The position numbers and the translations under genes are program-made. A stretch of 64,000 nucleotides of DNA from Phycisphaerae bacterium (GTDB taxonomy: Bacteria > Planctomycetota > Phycisphaerae > Phycisphaerales > SM1A02). The number at the start of each line of letters is the position of its first letter. Position 1 is the first letter of the stretch. The notes beneath the pieces were generated by a model. That model was not told the DNA's origin. It saw only the letters and a list, made by a program, of their open reading frames with translations, and searched no databases. The stretch is taken from assembly GCA_002709295.1 (NCBI GenBank), contig PAQL01000003.1, forward strand, positions 18,894-82,893, given 5' to 3'. This document shows, piece by piece, positions 17,616-26,212 of this stretch.

Positions 17616-18815
17616 TCAGAGGTTGCCGCGTCGTTCCTGTTCGATCTCGAGGGCCTCGAAGAGGGCCTTGAAGTTGCCCTTTCCGAAGCTCTGGCTGCCC
17701 CGGCGGCTGATGATCTCGAAGAACAGGGTGGGGCGGTCCTGCAGCGGCTTGGTGAACAGCTGGAGAAGGTAGCCCTCGTCGTCGGCGTCCACGAGGATCC
17801 CCAGATCGCGGATCCGTTCGTGATCCTCCTTGACCGGCTGATGGCCGTGCTCCACGAGGGTCGTGTTGACGCGATTCCAGACCGCCTCGTAGTAGGTGTC
17901 CGGCAGGGTCAGGAAGTCGACGCCTCGGCGTCGGAGCTCGGCGACGGAGGACAGCTCGTCGTTGGTCCGGAGGGCGAGGTGCTGGACGCCGGGCGTCATC
18001 GAGTGCCACTCGAGGTACTCGAGGATCTGGCTCTTCTTCTTGCCCTCGGCCGGTTCGTTGATGGGCATCTTGATCAGCTGGTTGCCCGAGGCCATCACCT
18101 TGGACATCAGTGCGGAGTACTCCGTCGAGATGTCGTTGTCGTCGAAGTGCTTGAACATCGAGAACTCGAGGACGTTCTCGTACCAGTCGACCCAGTGGTT
18201 CATCCTGCCTTCCTCGACGTTGCCCACGCAGTGGTCGACGTACTTGAGTCCGCAGGGGTTCTTCAGGTTGTACTCGTTCAGCGCGAAGTCGATCGGCTTG
18301 AACTCCGGGCCGAAGGCGGCGCCCTTGCGGATGTGAAGGAGGTCGTAGCCCCCGGTCCGGCTGACGAAGGAGTGGATCGCGCGTCCGTAGCTCTTCACTC
18401 CGGCCGTGGTCACCGATCCGTGTTCATCGGAGACGGTCCGGGGCTCGTAGGCCGACTCGCCACCATTCGCGATGGCCCTTTCGTACGCCTTCTCCGCGTC
18501 GTGGACGTTGAAGGCCACGTCCTTGACACCGTCGCCGAAGCGTCGGAGCTCGTCGTTGATCGGGTTGTCGGGGTTCAGCGGGGTTTCCAGAACGAAGCGG
18601 ATGTTGCCCTGGGTGAGGAGGTACCGGGCGGTCTCGCGGCTTCCGGTTGTCAGGTCCGCCAGCTGAATGACCTGGAATCCGAAGGTCTGGGCGTAGAAGA
18701 ACGCCGCCTGCTTGGCGTTGCCGACGTAGAAGCGGACGTGGTCGACGTCGATGAGCTGAAGGGGGTCCGTGGCGGGGCCGCCCGTGGGGGCCGGTGATGT
18801 GGTCGCGGTGGTCAT
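17616..18815 (-). CDS. hppD: 4-hydroxyphenylpyruvate dioxygenase
   Basis: Iron(II) enzyme that converts 4-hydroxyphenylpyruvate to homogentisate, feeding hmgA and fahA in this window. It has 399 residues from ATG 18815. Two vicinal-oxygen-chelate domains are present: VDHVRFYVGNAKQAAFFYAQTFGF at the N-terminus and YVDHCVGNVEEGRMNHWVDWYENVL in the catalytic half. The metal triad is visible as the His of VDHCVG, the His of VQHLAL and the Glu of FFEIISRRG. The C-terminal SFGKGNFKALFEALEIEQERRGNL matches the family end. The track ORF extends 62 codons too far upstream. Confidence 0.96.
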   Translation of the reverse strand: MTTATTSPAPTGGPATDPLQLIDVDHVRFYVGNAKQAAFFYAQTFGFQVIQLADLTTGSRETARYLLTQGNIRFVLETPLNPDNPINDELRRFGDGVKDVAFNVHDAEKAYERAIANGGESAYEPRTVSDEHGSVTTAGVKSYGRAIHSFVSRTGGYDLLHIRKGAAFGPEFKPIDFALNEYNLKNPCGLKYVDHCVGNVEEGRMNHWVDWYENVLEFSMFKHFDDNDISTEYSALMSKVMASGNQLIKMPINEPAEGKKKSQILEYLEWHSMTPGVQHLALRTNDELSSVAELRRRGVDFLTLPDTYYEAVWNRVNTTLVEHGHQPVKEDHERIRDLGILVDADDEGYLLQLFTKPLQDRPTLFFEIISRRGSQSFGKGNFKALFEALEIEQERRGNL

Positions 18816-18989
18816 GGTTGAATCTCGGGGACTGCGGCCGGAATCGGCGTTGCGATCGAGTCGTGCTGTGCGAACATGTATGGTACCCGTGTGGGCCCTG
18901 TGGTTCGAGGCCTGATCAACGTCACGGGTCGGGGTTTTCTGCCTCATTCCCCCCTCGATCCACTCATCATCCGAAACCGGAGCACCCAC

Positions 18990-19262
18990 ATGGTCCCTCA
19001 CCGCGGCACCCTCATTCTGGTCCTTGGCATCCTTTCGATCGTCGGCTGTGGCTTCTTCACCGGCATTCCGGCCGCCATCATGGGCGGTGGGGATCTCAAG
19101 AAGATGGACGCCGGACAGATGGACCCTGAAGGACGACAGCTGACCAACATCGGTCGGATCCTCGGCATCGTCAGCATCGTGCTCACCCTGGTCGGCTGCC
19201 TGATCTACGCCGTCCTCGGCGGCATCTTCGTCGCGGCCGGTGTGGAAGGTGCCGCCAACTGA
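18990..19262 (+). CDS. Small DUF4190-like membrane protein
   Basis: A 90-residue protein with two hydrophobic segments, GTLILVLGILSIVGCGFFTGIPAAIMGGG and IGRILGIVSIVLTLVGCLIYAVLGGIFVAAG, joined by a short loop containing KKMDAGQMDPEGR. This is the layout of DUF4190-type proteins. ATG 18990 is chosen because the upstream codons of the 128-residue track ORF (MYGTRVGPVV...) look non-coding. Function unknown. A stable hairpin follows. Confidence 0.65.
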   Translation: MVPHRGTLILVLGILSIVGCGFFTGIPAAIMGGGDLKKMDAGQMDPEGRQLTNIGRILGIVSIVLTLVGCLIYAVLGGIFVAAGVEGAAN

Positions 19263-19287
19263 ACCTGTTCCTGGAGTTCACGAACCA

Positions 19288-19319
19288 CGAGCCCCGGGGG
19301 CGATCGTCCCCGGGGCTCG
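19288..19319. terminator. Symmetrical hairpin between convergent genes
   Basis: CGAGCCCCGGGG/CCCCGGGGCTCG, a 12-bp stem with an eight-base loop, lies between two convergent stops (19262 and 19366). It lacks a T-run on either side and probably acts in both directions. Confidence 0.65.
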
Positions 19320-19365
19320 CGTTCATGATCGATGTCGCCGGATCCGGGGCCACCGGGCCTTCCGC

Positions 19366-19893
19366 TCAGTAGCGGATCGCGGAGTGCACGGGCACCTCGC
19401 CGAGGCGCTTCCGGCCGTCCAGGAACTCGAGTTCGATGAGGAAGGTCGCCGCGGCGATCGTGGCGCCGGTCCGTCGGACCATCTCGATGCAGGCGGACAT
19501 GGTGCCGCCGGTGGCGAGCAGATCGTCCACCATCAGAACCCTCTGGCCGGGTCGGACCGCGTCGACGTGCATCTCGAGGACGTCCTTCCCATACTCGAGT
19601 TCGTATTCCGCCCGGTGCGTCTCGCCCGGAAGCTTGCCCGGCTTGCGGATCGGAACGAAGCCGCAGGAGAGCGACTGGGCGATGGCGGTGCCGAAGATGA
19701 AGCCGCGACTTTCGGCTCCGATCACCAGGTCGACGCGGTCCTTCCGGAAGGGATTGGCCATCACCTCGACCGCCATGGCGAGGCCGGCGGGGTCTCCCAG
19801 CAGTGGCGTGATGTCCTTGAAGATGATTCCGGGCTTGGGGAAGTCCGGAATGTCCCGGATCAGGCCTCGGAGAGTGGGAATCGCGTCGCTCAT
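19366..19893 (-). CDS. apt: Adenine phosphoribosyltransferase
   Basis: Purine-salvage enzyme that makes AMP from adenine and PRPP. It has 175 residues, the usual length. The PRPP-binding motif is VLMVDDLLATGGT, and FPKPGIIFKDITPLL, GAESRGFIFGTAIA and IRKPGKLPGETHRAEYELEYG are family blocks. ATG 19893 has no Shine-Dalgarno, but a TACGAT box ends seven bases upstream, suggesting a leaderless message. It diverges from the GroES-like gene across 56 bases. Confidence 0.95.
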   Translation of the reverse strand: MSDAIPTLRGLIRDIPDFPKPGIIFKDITPLLGDPAGLAMAVEVMANPFRKDRVDLVIGAESRGFIFGTAIAQSLSCGFVPIRKPGKLPGETHRAEYELEYGKDVLEMHVDAVRPGQRVLMVDDLLATGGTMSACIEMVRRTGATIAAATFLIELEFLDGRKRLGEVPVHSAIRY

Positions 19894-19900
19894 GGTCGGG

Positions 19901-19906
19901 ATCGTA
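19901..19906 (-). promoter_or_regulatory. -10-like TACGAT for leaderless apt
   Basis: On the minus strand TACGAT ends seven bases before ATG 19893, with no Shine-Dalgarno between. Confidence 0.4.
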
Positions 19907-19937
19907 CTCGCCCGCCCCCGGAGACGCCCCGGATCCC

Positions 19938-19943
19938 TATCAT
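19938..19943 (+). promoter_or_regulatory. -10-like TATCAT for leaderless GroES-like gene
   Basis: TATCAT ends six bases before ATG 19950. No convincing -35 box is visible. It mirrors the apt promoter on the other strand. Confidence 0.4.
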
Positions 19944-19949
19944 TGAGGC

Positions 19950-20270
19950 ATGGGAACAAGTTCGTCCAACAAGAATCAGATCGAAGTGGTGGAGCCCATC
20001 GGCACCCGGGTCCTGATCCGCAAGGATGAGGACAAGAAGGTGACCAAGGTCGGCATTCATCTTCCCGACAAGATCGAGATCCCCACCCTCACCGGTCGGA
20101 TCGTCTCGATCAGTGCCCAGGTCGACCGGGACGAGGACTACCCCATCCGCCAGTACGACCGGGTCCTCTTCAACCCCAAGAACGGCGTGCCCGTGGACTT
20201 CGAGGGTGACAACCGGTTGTTCGTCATTCCCGTCGAGGATGTCGTGGCGGTGTTCCGGCGCGAGTCCTGA
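19950..20270 (+). CDS. GroES-like (Cpn10) protein
   Basis: A 106-residue protein with the Cpn10 layout: VVEPIGTRVLIRKDEDKKVTKVGIHLPD, then TLTGRIVSISAQVDRDEDYPIRQYDRVLFNPKNGVPVDFEGDNRLFVIPVEDVVAVF. The mobile-loop region (KKVTKVGIHLP) lacks the usual GGIxL sequence, and no groEL is adjacent, so it may be a divergent paralogue rather than the main co-chaperonin. It lies three bases upstream of aroA and is probably co-transcribed with it. Confidence 0.8.
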   Translation: MGTSSSNKNQIEVVEPIGTRVLIRKDEDKKVTKVGIHLPDKIEIPTLTGRIVSISAQVDRDEDYPIRQYDRVLFNPKNGVPVDFEGDNRLFVIPVEDVVAVFRRES

Positions 20271-20273
20271 ACC

Positions 20274-21626
20274 ATGTCTGGCCAGGGTGAGACCCCGACC
20301 CGGCTGATCCGATCTCGAACCGAGCCGTTCGAGGCGGTGGTCCGGCCTCCCGGATCCAAGAGCCTGACCAATCGTCTGCTGCTCCTCGCCGCCCTCACCC
20401 GTGGTGAGGGGGTGCTTCGGCATCCGCTTCGAGCCGACGACACCGACCGGCTCGCGGAGGCGATCGAGACCCTTGGTGCGATCGTGCGCCGCGAGGGGGA
20501 GGTCATCCGGATCGACGGTGGCGAGGGACGTTTCCCCGGAGGTGGCGAGGTCGATCTCGGCGCCGGAGGCACGCCCACCCGATTCATGATCGCGGCCGCG
20601 ACCCTCGCGCGTCTGCCGGTCCGCATCGACGGTTCGCCACGGATGCGCGAGCGTCCCGTGGGCGAAGGAGTCGCCATGCTTCGAGACCTTGGGGCCTCGA
20701 TCGAGGAGCTCGGTCGTCCCGGTTGCATTCCGGTCCGGGTCGAGCCGGGATCGGATGGGCTTCGTGGAGGCGGGCTCAGGGTCGGAAGGACCGCCAGCAG
20801 TCAGTTCGTCTCCGCGGTCATGCTCGTCGGGTCGTCCACCCGGGACGGAGTGGTCATCGAGTTCGAAGACGTCCCGACCAGCCAGGCGTATCTCGATCTC
20901 ACGATCGGCGTCCTCGAACAGGTGGGGATTCCAGTCCGGGTCGGTCGGGACGATGCCGGAAACCTGCAGCGGATCGAGATCGAACCGGGATCGGTCCCTT
21001 CCTTCGACCTCGAGGTCGAGCCCGATGCCTCGAGCGCGATCTATCCCGCCATCCTCGCGGCATCCCGTCCCGGATCCCGGGTGGAGATCCCGGGGCTGGG
21101 TTCGGGCAGTCTCCAGCCGGATGCGGCGGCGATCGGGGCCCTCGAGTCCTTCGGAGTCGGTGTCGAATCAAGGATCGATCGCACCATCGTCACCAGCAGC
21201 GCCCGGCCGAGAGGCGTCGAACTCGACTGCACGGCCTTCCCCGACGCCGCGGTCGGTCTGGCGGCTCTGGCCGCGGTCGCGGAGGGGCCCAGTCTGCTCA
21301 CCGGGTTGCACACGCTTCGAGTGAAGGAGTGCGACCGCGTCGCCGCCCTGGCCTGCGAGCTTCGGAAGGTCGGCTGCGAGGTGATCGAGTCCAGCGACGC
21401 TCTGGAGATCCGCCCCGGCGGAGGCGTGCGGATCGCCGACGAGGTCTCCATCGGGACCTGGGACGACCATCGCATGGCGATGGCCTTCGGAATCCTCGGC
21501 CGCACCCTCGGTCCGCTGCGGATCGAGGATCCTGACTGCGTGGCCAAGAGTCATCCGGGGTTCTGGAGGGAGCTGGACGGTCTGGAGGACGCCTCAGGCG
21601 GGCCCGGGCCCCTCGGGGGAGGGTGA
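20274..21626 (+). CDS. aroA: 3-phosphoshikimate 1-carboxyvinyltransferase (EPSP synthase)
   Basis: Shikimate-pathway enzyme that joins phosphoenolpyruvate to shikimate 3-phosphate. It has 450 residues. PPGSKSLTNRLLLLAALTRGEG is the N-terminal substrate site, GAGGTPTRFMIAAAT the second signature, and LRVKECDRVAALACELRKVGCEV the usual RxKExDR block; GTWDDHRMAMAFGI is also conserved. It starts three bases after the GroES-like stop. An MsbA-like gene follows after 30 bases, perhaps in the same operon. Confidence 0.95.
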   Translation: MSGQGETPTRLIRSRTEPFEAVVRPPGSKSLTNRLLLLAALTRGEGVLRHPLRADDTDRLAEAIETLGAIVRREGEVIRIDGGEGRFPGGGEVDLGAGGTPTRFMIAAATLARLPVRIDGSPRMRERPVGEGVAMLRDLGASIEELGRPGCIPVRVEPGSDGLRGGGLRVGRTASSQFVSAVMLVGSSTRDGVVIEFEDVPTSQAYLDLTIGVLEQVGIPVRVGRDDAGNLQRIEIEPGSVPSFDLEVEPDASSAIYPAILAASRPGSRVEIPGLGSGSLQPDAAAIGALESFGVGVESRIDRTIVTSSARPRGVELDCTAFPDAAVGLAALAAVAEGPSLLTGLHTLRVKECDRVAALACELRKVGCEVIESSDALEIRPGGGVRIADEVSIGTWDDHRMAMAFGILGRTLGPLRIEDPDCVAKSHPGFWRELDGLEDASGGPGPLGGG

Positions 21627-21656
21627 TGCCGTAGGCTCCCGCATCGACGCTGATTC

Positions 21657-23513
21657 ATGAGAGGCTTTCGCTACCTGCTTCCGTTGCTGCTCCGCCACCC
21701 CTGGCTTCTGGCCGGAGGACTGTTCTTTGCACTGATCTCGGCCGGGGGCCTCAGTGCGGGACTGGTGAGTCTCGGGCCGATCTTCAAGATCATCCTCGAC
21801 GGCCAGGCGCATGAATCGGTCTCCGCCCTCATCGAGCAGTACAACCAGTCGCGCACCTGGGCCCGCATCCCGGAGGGGGTGGTCCGGCTCATTCCCGATG
21901 ATCCGTTCCGGGCGGTGGTGACGATCCTCTCCGCTCTGGCGGTGTTGACGGTCGTGGGCGCGGTTGCCAACTTCCTGCATCAGTTCTTCTCCCTCGAGAT
22001 ATCCAGTCGCTCCGTGGCGGACGTTCGACGAGAGGTGTTCCAGCACGTTCTCTCGATGCCCCTGGGCGAGGTCCAGTCCCGGGGCGCCGCCGAGCTGGTC
22101 AGTAGGATCAACAAGGATTCGATGGCCCTGCAGGGCGGCATACTCGCGCTGACCAGCAAACTGGTGGCGAATCTGACCAAGGGACTCGCGGCGTTCGCCG
22201 CCGCGCTGTGGTTCGATGCTCGTCTGACGCTCTTCGCCCTCGTGATCGCCCCGGTGCTCGGGGCGGTGCTCCGATGGATCGGTCGACGCATCCGACGGGC
22301 CACCCGGGCGGCGCTCGAGGCCCAGGAGGACCTGCTCCGGGTCTCCAACGAATCGATCCAGGGGATCCGGGCGGTGAAGACCGCGACCGCCGAGTCGGCG
22401 GCGGAGACCCGGTTCGAGAGTGCGAATCGGGAGGTCCTGCGGGAGGAGCTGAGGGTGCGATTCGCCCGGGCCCTCGCCAGTCCGGTGGTCGAGCTGCTCG
22501 CGGTCCTGGTGATGATCGGGCTGGTGATCCTCGCGGTCCGGCAGATTCTCACCACCCGGGAGCTCATGGCCGCCGGGGAGCTGGTGAGCGGCGGGCTGAC
22601 CACCGAATCCTTCCTGCTGACCCTGGGGTCCCTCGGGGTGGCGGGCGGCAGCCTGCGTCCCCTTGCCGGACTGATCACCGAGATCCAGGCCGCCTCGGCG
22701 CCTGCGGAGCGTCTGCAGGAGCTCATGGATCTGCCCGACGAGTACGAGGCGACCGCCTCCTCGCCGCCCCTGGAACGGCATGCCGGTTCGATCCGCTTTC
22801 GCGACGTCGCCTACCGGTATCCCGGGGCGGATCGTGACGTCCTCGACGGCATCGATCTCGAGATCTCCCATGGTGACCAGGTCGCGCTGGTCGGGCCCAA
22901 CGGCTGCGGAAAGACCACGCTGTTGTCGCTGCTTCCCCGCCTCTTCGACCCCTCGAGGGGGGCGATCGAGATCGATGGCCTGGACATCGCCTCCGTCGAA
23001 CTCGGATCCCTTCGCGCCCAGATCGGGGTGGTCACCCAGGAGACCGTGCTCTTCCGCGGGTCCATCCGCGAGAACATCGTGTTCGGACGCGAGGCGGATG
23101 ACGACGCCATCCGGGTGGCGGCCACCCGTGCCCACGCCCTCGGGTTCATCGAGGAGACGCCCGGTGGTTTCGACACCGAGGTCGCGGAGCTGGGGGCCTC
23201 GCTCTCGGGCGGACAGCGGCAGAGGATCGCGATCGCCCGGGCACTGCTACGTGATCCGTCCATCCTCATCCTCGACGAGGCGACGAGTCAGATCGACGCC
23301 GAGAGCGAGGAGCAGATCAACCAGGCGGTCTCGGAGTTCAGCCGGGGCCGGACGGTGCTGGTCATCGCGCATCGCCTGAGCACGGTGCTCGCCGCGGATC
23401 GCATCGTGGTGATGGATGCAGGGCGGATCATCGATGTGGGGGTCCATCAGGACCTGCTCGATCGCTGCGAGGTGTATCGAAGGCTCGCGAAGACCCAGCT
23501 GGCGCCCGGTTGA
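21657..23513 (+). CDS. MsbA-like ABC exporter
   Basis: A fused half-transporter of 618 residues: an N-terminal six-helix membrane domain (about 1-340) and a C-terminal ATPase. Walker A is GPNGCGKTT, the signature is LSGGQRQR, Walker B is ILILDEATS, and the H-loop is VIAHRLST. The overall pattern is that of lipid exporters of the MsbA group, which flip lipid A core or other lipids; multidrug export is an alternative. In the membrane half, a long periplasmic insertion (IFKIILDGQAHESVSALIEQYNQSRTWARIPEGVVRLI) separates the first two helices. Confidence 0.88.
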   Translation: MRGFRYLLPLLLRHPWLLAGGLFFALISAGGLSAGLVSLGPIFKIILDGQAHESVSALIEQYNQSRTWARIPEGVVRLIPDDPFRAVVTILSALAVLTVVGAVANFLHQFFSLEISSRSVADVRREVFQHVLSMPLGEVQSRGAAELVSRINKDSMALQGGILALTSKLVANLTKGLAAFAAALWFDARLTLFALVIAPVLGAVLRWIGRRIRRATRAALEAQEDLLRVSNESIQGIRAVKTATAESAAETRFESANREVLREELRVRFARALASPVVELLAVLVMIGLVILAVRQILTTRELMAAGELVSGGLTTESFLLTLGSLGVAGGSLRPLAGLITEIQAASAPAERLQELMDLPDEYEATASSPPLERHAGSIRFRDVAYRYPGADRDVLDGIDLEISHGDQVALVGPNGCGKTTLLSLLPRLFDPSRGAIEIDGLDIASVELGSLRAQIGVVTQETVLFRGSIRENIVFGREADDDAIRVAATRAHALGFIEETPGGFDTEVAELGASLSGGQRQRIAIARALLRDPSILILDEATSQIDAESEEQINQAVSEFSRGRTVLVIAHRLSTVLAADRIVVMDAGRIIDVGVHQDLLDRCEVYRRLAKTQLAPG

Positions 23514-23523
23514 ATCCCTCCGA

Positions 23524-24195
23524 TCAGCCTGAGGTGGATCCCAGGACCGCCCAGGCCAGGGCGAGGGAGGCCGCGGTGGCGGCGATGCAGGCCACGACGC
23601 AGGTGACGACCCAGCCCTGCAGGGCGCCGGCTCGATCCTCGGCCCGCTGCTCCCGGTCCCTGATCTCCGAGACCATCGCTTCCATCGCTTCGCCGGTGGC
23701 TCGGTTGGTGCGGGCGGTGTCATGAATCGCGGAAGCGACCTCCTCGAGTCGAAGCGAGGTCTTCTCAACCGCCTGCTGGTTCGCATCCAGCTGGGTCTGC
23801 ACCAGGCCGAGCAGGGCGGTCTCGCGTTCGATGAGATCCGAGAGGCGCTCGAGCACCTTGGATTCCGCCTTCGTCCGTTCGGCACCCGATGCCTCGAGGG
23901 CACGAATGGCCTCGACCATCTCCTTCTGGCCGCTGGCGATCCGTTCGAGCTCGCTCACGGCGTGAGGCAGTCGTCGGACCGCCTCGAGGGTCCTGTCCTG
24001 GACGTCGCGGCCGGACTGCAGGGTCGATTCGAGCCGCTCGATGGTGGCCGCCGGGTCCACCAGCGGGAGAACGGGCTCCACGGGGGCGAGTTCGTCGGCG
24101 ACCTCCTCGGTCGAGGTCCGACCCGACTGGTCGACGGTCATCTCGACGGGGCGGTGGCCGGTGAAGAGTCGGCGAAAGCCAGCAAGGATCGGCAT
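23524..24195 (-). CDS. Coiled-coil protein with C-terminal membrane anchor
   Basis: A 223-residue protein of unknown function. Residues about 50-190 are heptad-like and charged (IERLESTLQSGRDVQDRTLEAVRRLPHAVSELERIASGQKEMVEAIRALE...), predicting a long coiled coil. Residues about 195-220 (GWVVTCVVACIAATAASLALAWAVLG) form a transmembrane helix. AAGGAG precedes ATG 24195 by about nine bases; the 617-residue track ORF is read-through. It diverges from the binding-protein gene by 48 bases. A membrane-tethered structural or chemoreceptor-like adaptor role is possible but unsupported. Confidence 0.75.
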   Translation of the reverse strand: MPILAGFRRLFTGHRPVEMTVDQSGRTSTEEVADELAPVEPVLPLVDPAATIERLESTLQSGRDVQDRTLEAVRRLPHAVSELERIASGQKEMVEAIRALEASGAERTKAESKVLERLSDLIERETALLGLVQTQLDANQQAVEKTSLRLEEVASAIHDTARTNRATGEAMEAMVSEIRDREQRAEDRAGALQGWVVTCVVACIAATAASLALAWAVLGSTSG

Positions 24196-24229
24196 CAGGG
24201 GGCTCCTTCGAACGGGCGTGGGCTCGGGG

Positions 24230-24235
24230 TACTGT
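24230..24235 (+). promoter_or_regulatory. -10-like TACTGT upstream of the uptake operon
   Basis: TACTGT ends eight bases before ATG 24244. The overlapping ACTGTA reads as TACAGT on the minus strand, suitably placed for the divergent coiled-coil gene, so this may be a two-way promoter. Confidence 0.3.
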
Positions 24236-24243
24236 ACGTTGCG

Positions 24244-25194
24244 ATGCATGCCCGCCACGATTCCCGCCCCATGGCCCACCGCGGCCCCGTGAGCACCCCG
24301 GGCCGAGGGTTTCTCCGAAGCCTCGTCACCCTGGTGGTCGCGTGGGGGCTGCTGCCTGGGTGTGGGGACCACACTTCGGTCGGGCCTCGTGTGGCGGAGG
24401 AGGGATCCGCAACCGTGGTGAGTCTGTCTCCGGCGATCACCACCACCATGGTCGATCTGGGGGAGACCGACCGCCTGGTGGGCCGCACGCCCTGGTGTCG
24501 AGGCATCGACGATCGACCGGTGGTGGGCACCCTCGAGGGGGTCGATGCGGAGATCCTCGTCGCTCTGCAGCCCGGCGTGGTCCTTCATCAGCCTCCTGCC
24601 AGCGGAACCGACCCCGTGCTGGTCGGACTTCAGGAGCGTCTGGGTTTCAGACTGGGGGGTGGTCGACTGGACGGTGTCCGGGACCTCCTCGTCCTGCTCG
24701 ACCAGATCGAGGGGATGGAGCTGGCGGCTCCGGATCGGATCCGGCAACGCCGTCTGTCTCTCGAGGCGATCGGGGCTTGCGAGATTCCGGATGAGGCTCC
24801 GGGAGCGGTGCTTCTGTATTCGGTCGATTCGGTCGGAGTCGCCGGTGAGGACACCTATCTCGGCGAGCTCGGTCGCGCGGCGGGCCTTCGCAATCTCGCC
24901 GGTCCGGGTGGTTGGCGGGAGTGGTCCATCGAGATGCTGTTGTCGGCCGAGGCGGATGTGGTCATCGCCTTCACCACGCCGGAGATGGAGTCGTTCGCGC
25001 AGGAACGCCTTGCTGCCATCGAGTGGTTGAAGTCTCCGGCGATCGCGGTGATCACGAATCCGAACGCCTTCGAACCCAGCACCCGCATGCCCGAGGTCCT
25101 TGCCGAACTGCGACGTGGACTCGAGGAGGCCGGTGTGACGTCGGCGGGAGCGGATGACGGCTCGATCGAAGGCGAGGTGGAACGTGGAGCATGA
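24244..25194 (+). CDS. ABC-type metal-chelate/cobalamin binding lipoprotein (BtuF/FecB-like)
   Basis: Periplasmic substrate-binding lipoprotein, about 316 residues from ATG 24244. The lipobox is LLPGC, with the acylated cysteine near residue 40, so ATG 24271 or GTG 24289 would give more usual signal lengths. The mature part has the helical-backbone receptor pattern: TVVSLSPAITTTMVDLGETDRLVGRTPWC, LEGVDAEILVALQPGVVLHQ, and SIEMLLSAEADVVIAFTTPEM. It overlaps the permease gene and is followed by the ATPase, making a complete BtuFCD/FecBCD-like importer. Ligand (cobalamin, haem or siderophore) is not determined. Confidence 0.88.
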   Translation: MHARHDSRPMAHRGPVSTPGRGFLRSLVTLVVAWGLLPGCGDHTSVGPRVAEEGSATVVSLSPAITTTMVDLGETDRLVGRTPWCRGIDDRPVVGTLEGVDAEILVALQPGVVLHQPPASGTDPVLVGLQERLGFRLGGGRLDGVRDLLVLLDQIEGMELAAPDRIRQRRLSLEAIGACEIPDEAPGAVLLYSVDSVGVAGEDTYLGELGRAAGLRNLAGPGGWREWSIEMLLSAEADVVIAFTTPEMESFAQERLAAIEWLKSPAIAVITNPNAFEPSTRMPEVLAELRRGLEEAGVTSAGADDGSIEGEVERGA

Positions 25195-26212
25195 GGGCAG
25201 GTCCCGATCCCGGTGGGGCGGCATCGTCGTTCTGATGGTGCTGGTCCTCCTCGTCGTCGCAGGGAGGTACCTGCTCGGTCGGACGATCGGCGACGGAGGG
25301 GAGACCATGATCCGGTTCGGGATTCCGACCGGCACCGTCATCGATCTGCGGATCTCCGCGATCCTCTCCGGGTTCATCGCGGGGTCTGCGCTCGGGCTCT
25401 CGGGACTCGCCTTTCAGGTGCTCCTGAGGAATCCCCTCGCGAGCCCCTGGGTGCTCGGTGTCTCCAGCGGCGCTGGTTTCGGCATCCTTCTGGCCAGTTG
25501 GCTGGCGGGGCTCGGCGGGGTCTGGGCGGTGATCGGGGCATGGGCGCTGTGGGGAGCGGGTCTTCCCGCGGCGGCGGCAGGTGCGATCGCCGCGATCCTC
25601 GTGGTGGGAGGGGTGGCCCGGCGGCTTGGTGGTTTCGACCCGGTGGGGCTCGTCCTCTGCGGGGTGATCGTCGGGGCGGTGTTCGGGGCCGCCACGATGC
25701 TCGTCCAGCATCTGGTGCCCAATGGCGTGCGTGGTGACATCGTGGCCTGGATGATGGGTCGTATCCCGGAGCTGTCGCCGGCCTGGATGCTCTGGGGTGG
25801 TGCGGTGATGGTCGTCGGGATCGGACTGCTCGGGGTGCTCAAGTCGCCGCAACTCGATGCCGCGTGTCTCACCGAGGACGAGGCCAGAAGCGTGGGGGTG
25901 CCGATCGACGCCCTGCGGCGATCCCTCTTCGTGACAGGCGGTCTCCTCGCCGCGGTCGCGGTGTGCATGGTCGGCCCGATCGCCTTCGTCGGTCTGCTCT
26001 CTCCGCATGCGGCCCGTCTGGTGGTCGGGCCTCGTCATCGCCTGCTCGTGCCGGCTTCGCTGCTGGCCGGCGGGGGGGTGCTGGTGTTCGCGGATGCGGT
26101 GAGACAGCTCGTCGATCTCGGTGGGGGACGTCTGCCGGTCGGGGTGGTCACGGCGATGGTGGGAGGCCCGATCTTTCTCGCCCTGCTCCTGCGAGGGAGG
26201 GCCGGGTCATGA
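25184..26212 (+). CDS. FecCD/BtuC-family ABC permease
   Basis: A 342-residue inner-membrane permease with about ten helices. The family signatures LSGFIAGSALGLSGLAFQVLLRNPLASPWVLGVSSGAGFG and VGPIAFVGLLSPHAARLVVG are clear. GTG 25184 (preceded by GAGG) overlaps the binding-protein stop by 11 bases; the track start at 25154 lies deeper in that gene. Its own stop overlaps the ATPase start (ATGA). Transports the chelate captured by the lipoprotein. Confidence 0.92.
   Translation: MEHEGRSRSRWGGIVVLMVLVLLVVAGRYLLGRTIGDGGETMIRFGIPTGTVIDLRISAILSGFIAGSALGLSGLAFQVLLRNPLASPWVLGVSSGAGFGILLASWLAGLGGVWAVIGAWALWGAGLPAAAAGAIAAILVVGGVARRLGGFDPVGLVLCGVIVGAVFGAATMLVQHLVPNGVRGDIVAWMMGRIPELSPAWMLWGGAVMVVGIGLLGVLKSPQLDAACLTEDEARSVGVPIDALRRSLFVTGGLLAAVAVCMVGPIAFVGLLSPHAARLVVGPRHRLLVPASLLAGGGVLVFADAVRQLVDLGGGRLPVGVVTAMVGGPIFLALLLRGRAGS

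Noticed and set aside
24196-24243. Cobalamin riboswitch before the BtuFCD-like operon
   Set aside because: The gap is only 48 bases and has no B12-box; too short for the riboswitch.
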